DNA from: JAHZMA01 sp965205905
Lineage (GTDB): Bacteria > Pseudomonadota > Alphaproteobacteria > JABAAW01 > JAHZMA01
Direction of reading: 5' to 3'
Assembly (NCBI GenBank): GCA_965205905.1
Contig: CBDBHZ010000011.1
Location: forward strand, 248,001-312,000
DNA: 64,000 nucleotides
Shown: one piece after another, positions 62,825-64,000 of the stretch
Layout of the letters: every line of letters starts with the position of its first letter
Position numbering within the stretch: position 1 is the stretch's first letter
Translations under genes and position numbers: made by a program
Notes under the pieces: generated by a model
What the model was told of the DNA's origin: nothing
What the model saw: only the letters and a program-made list of their open reading frames with translations
The model's database searches: none

Positions 62825-64000
62825 ATGCATCTGAATGACTTAAAGAAAAAAACCACCCAAGCATTATTAACCGAAGCTGAAGAGGCAGAAGTTGAAAATG
62901 CCAGCAATCTGAAGCGACAAGAATTAATCTTTTCGATATTGAAACAAATGGTATTGCGCGATGTTACCATCTATGGTGAGGGCGTGTTAGAAATATTGGC
63001 AGATGGCTTTGGATTTTTGCGCTCGGCAGATTCTAATTATCTGGCAGGACCTGATGATATTTATCTGGGCCCGAATCAAATTAAAGCATTAGGGTTACGC
63101 ACTGGCGATACAGTGGAAGGCGAAATTCGCGCACCCAAAAATGGTGAACGTTATTTTGCGATGGTGAAAATCACCAAAGTGAATTATGAAGAGACTGATA
63201 TATTACGCAAACGAATCAATTTCGATAATTTAACCCCACTCTATCCTGATAGCAGATTATCGCTAGAAGTTGAAAATGTTCCGAGTGCGATTACAACCAG
63301 AGTGATTGATATTATCGCGCCGATGGGCAAAGGGCAAAGGGCATTGGTGGTAGCACCGCCACGTACAGGTAAAACAGTGGTGATGCAAAAAATCGCCCAT
63401 GCCATTACCACAAATCATCCTGACATTTATTTAATCGTGTTGCTGATTGATGAACGCCCCGAAGAAGTAACGGATATGCAACGTTCCGTTAATGGTGAGG
63501 TGGTAAGCTCCACCTTTGATGAGCCAGCATCACGGCACGTACAGGTGGCTGAAATGGTGATTGAAAAGGCGAAACGATTGGTAGAACATAAGCGCGATGT
63601 GGTGATTCTGTTAGATTCTATCACGCGATTGGCGCGCGCCTATAATACGGTTGTGCCAAGTTCAGGCAAAGTGCTAACAGGCGGCGTTGATTCTAACGCG
63701 CTACAGCGTCCGAAACGGTTTTTTGGTGCTGCCCGTAATATTGAAGAGGGTGGCTCGCTCACCATCATCTCTACGGCTCTGATTGATACAGGTAGCCGTA
63801 TGGATGAGGTTATTTTTGAAGAATTTAAAGGCACGGGCAATTCTGAATTGATATTAGACCGTAAATTAGCTGATAAAAGAACATTCCCTGCGATTGATAC
63901 CAACCATTCTGGCACCCGCAAAGAAGAATTGCTGACCGATAAAGCCACGCTCTCTAAAATGTGGATGTTGCGTCGTATTTTAATCCCGATGGGAACGGTA
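62825..64000 (+). CDS. rho: Transcription termination factor Rho, truncated at the window end
   Basis: The frame is open to the last base, giving 392 of about 420 residues. Rho is a hexameric RNA helicase that ends transcription. The N-terminal helices (MHLNDLKKKTTQALLTEAEE) are followed by the RNA-binding OB fold with LEILADGFGFLRSADSNYLAGPDDIYL, then the P-loop VAPPRTGKT near residues 176-184, DERPEEVTDMQRSVNGEVVSSTFD and the R-loop region NALQRPKRFFGAARNIEEGGSL. The 161-base leader before it is A/T-rich and could contain its autoregulation signal, as is common for rho. Confidence 0.97.
   Translation, partial: MHLNDLKKKTTQALLTEAEEAEVENASNLKRQELIFSILKQMVLRDVTIYGEGVLEILADGFGFLRSADSNYLAGPDDIYLGPNQIKALGLRTGDTVEGEIRAPKNGERYFAMVKITKVNYEETDILRKRINFDNLTPLYPDSRLSLEVENVPSAITTRVIDIIAPMGKGQRALVVAPPRTGKTVVMQKIAHAITTNHPDIYLIVLLIDERPEEVTDMQRSVNGEVVSSTFDEPASRHVQVAEMVIEKAKRLVEHKRDVVILLDSITRLARAYNTVVPSSGKVLTGGVDSNALQRPKRFFGAARNIEEGGSLTIISTALIDTGSRMDEVIFEEFKGTGNSELILDRKLADKRTFPAIDTNHSGTRKEELLTDKATLSKMWMLRRILIPMGTV

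Noticed and set aside
1..64000. tRNA, rRNA, CRISPR, transposase or prophage
   Set aside because: I looked for tRNA-like T-loops in the gaps, for regular direct repeats with spacers and for transposase motifs, and found none.

Overview
The window looks like an AT-rich chromosome segment of an alphaproteobacterium, possibly a marine Rhodospirillales/Puniceispirillales-type lineage; that lower-level placement is inference. The evidence is the gene order: DUF3576-leuS-lptE-holA, atpHAGDC as a separate F1 operon, mnmE-mnmG-rsmG-parA-parB, and the divergent ppsR/hemE pair that flanks the replication origin in several alphaproteobacteria. Almost all of the DNA is coding, and many neighbouring genes overlap by 1-20 bases.

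Layout. 1-2700: end of a divergent polysaccharide deacetylase gene, then rppH and uvrB. 2705-8176 (minus): a three-gene glycan operon with a polyprenyl-phosphate sugar-1-phosphate transferase, a Maf/DUF115 protein and a TPR/GT41-like glycosyltransferase, probably for flagellin or surface glycosylation. 8353-10769: small secreted/anchored protein, argG, small lipoprotein, bpt. 10846-14099: peptide ABC importer (binding protein and two permeases, no ATPase). 14107-15527 (minus): DUF1638 protein and corrinoid protein. 15669-19083: DinG/XPD-like helicase and a pteridine-reductase-like SDR. 19099-19984 (minus): SMR efflux protein and ssb. 20034-25586 (minus): atpC-D-G-A-H, with a very unusual 228-residue acidic extension on AtpD. 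25716-33320: orphan DNA methyltransferase, cytochrome c', trkH, alaS-tsaD-gpsA. 33352-37967 (minus): holA-lptE-leuS-DUF3576, with leuS broken by two opposite frameshifts. 37960-41404: two porin paralogues set among direct repeats and palindromic elements. 41405-48731: DUF192 protein, then recR, mnmE, mnmG, rsmG, parA, parB, with two parS sites inside mnmE and rsmG. 48753-51631 (minus): coaE-aroE-maf-ppsR. 51632-51939: candidate oriC with DnaA boxes. 51940-54426: hemE-hemH-hemJ. 54385-62080 (minus): MFS transporter, mutL, cytochrome b561, mutS, rnhA, ispH. 62154-64000: lipoprotein and rho, cut by the window end.

How it works together. The centre of interest is the origin domain: candidate oriC, two parS sites 5-7 kb away, and parAB between them, so loading, segregation and origin sequences are all visible. 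The mismatch-repair pair mutL/mutS sits on the other side with rnhA. The atp operon, holA, ssb, rho and the tRNA synthetases are core housekeeping genes.

The most unusual items are the AtpD extension, the 44-bp direct repeats that bracket one porin gene together with its promoter-like leader, the hairpin-forming repeat present on both sides of the second porin, and a recurring tendency to carry in-frame low-complexity insertions in linkers (AtpD, RecR, ParB, MutL, the TPR-glycosyltransferase). No tRNA, rRNA, CRISPR array, transposase or prophage gene was recognised.
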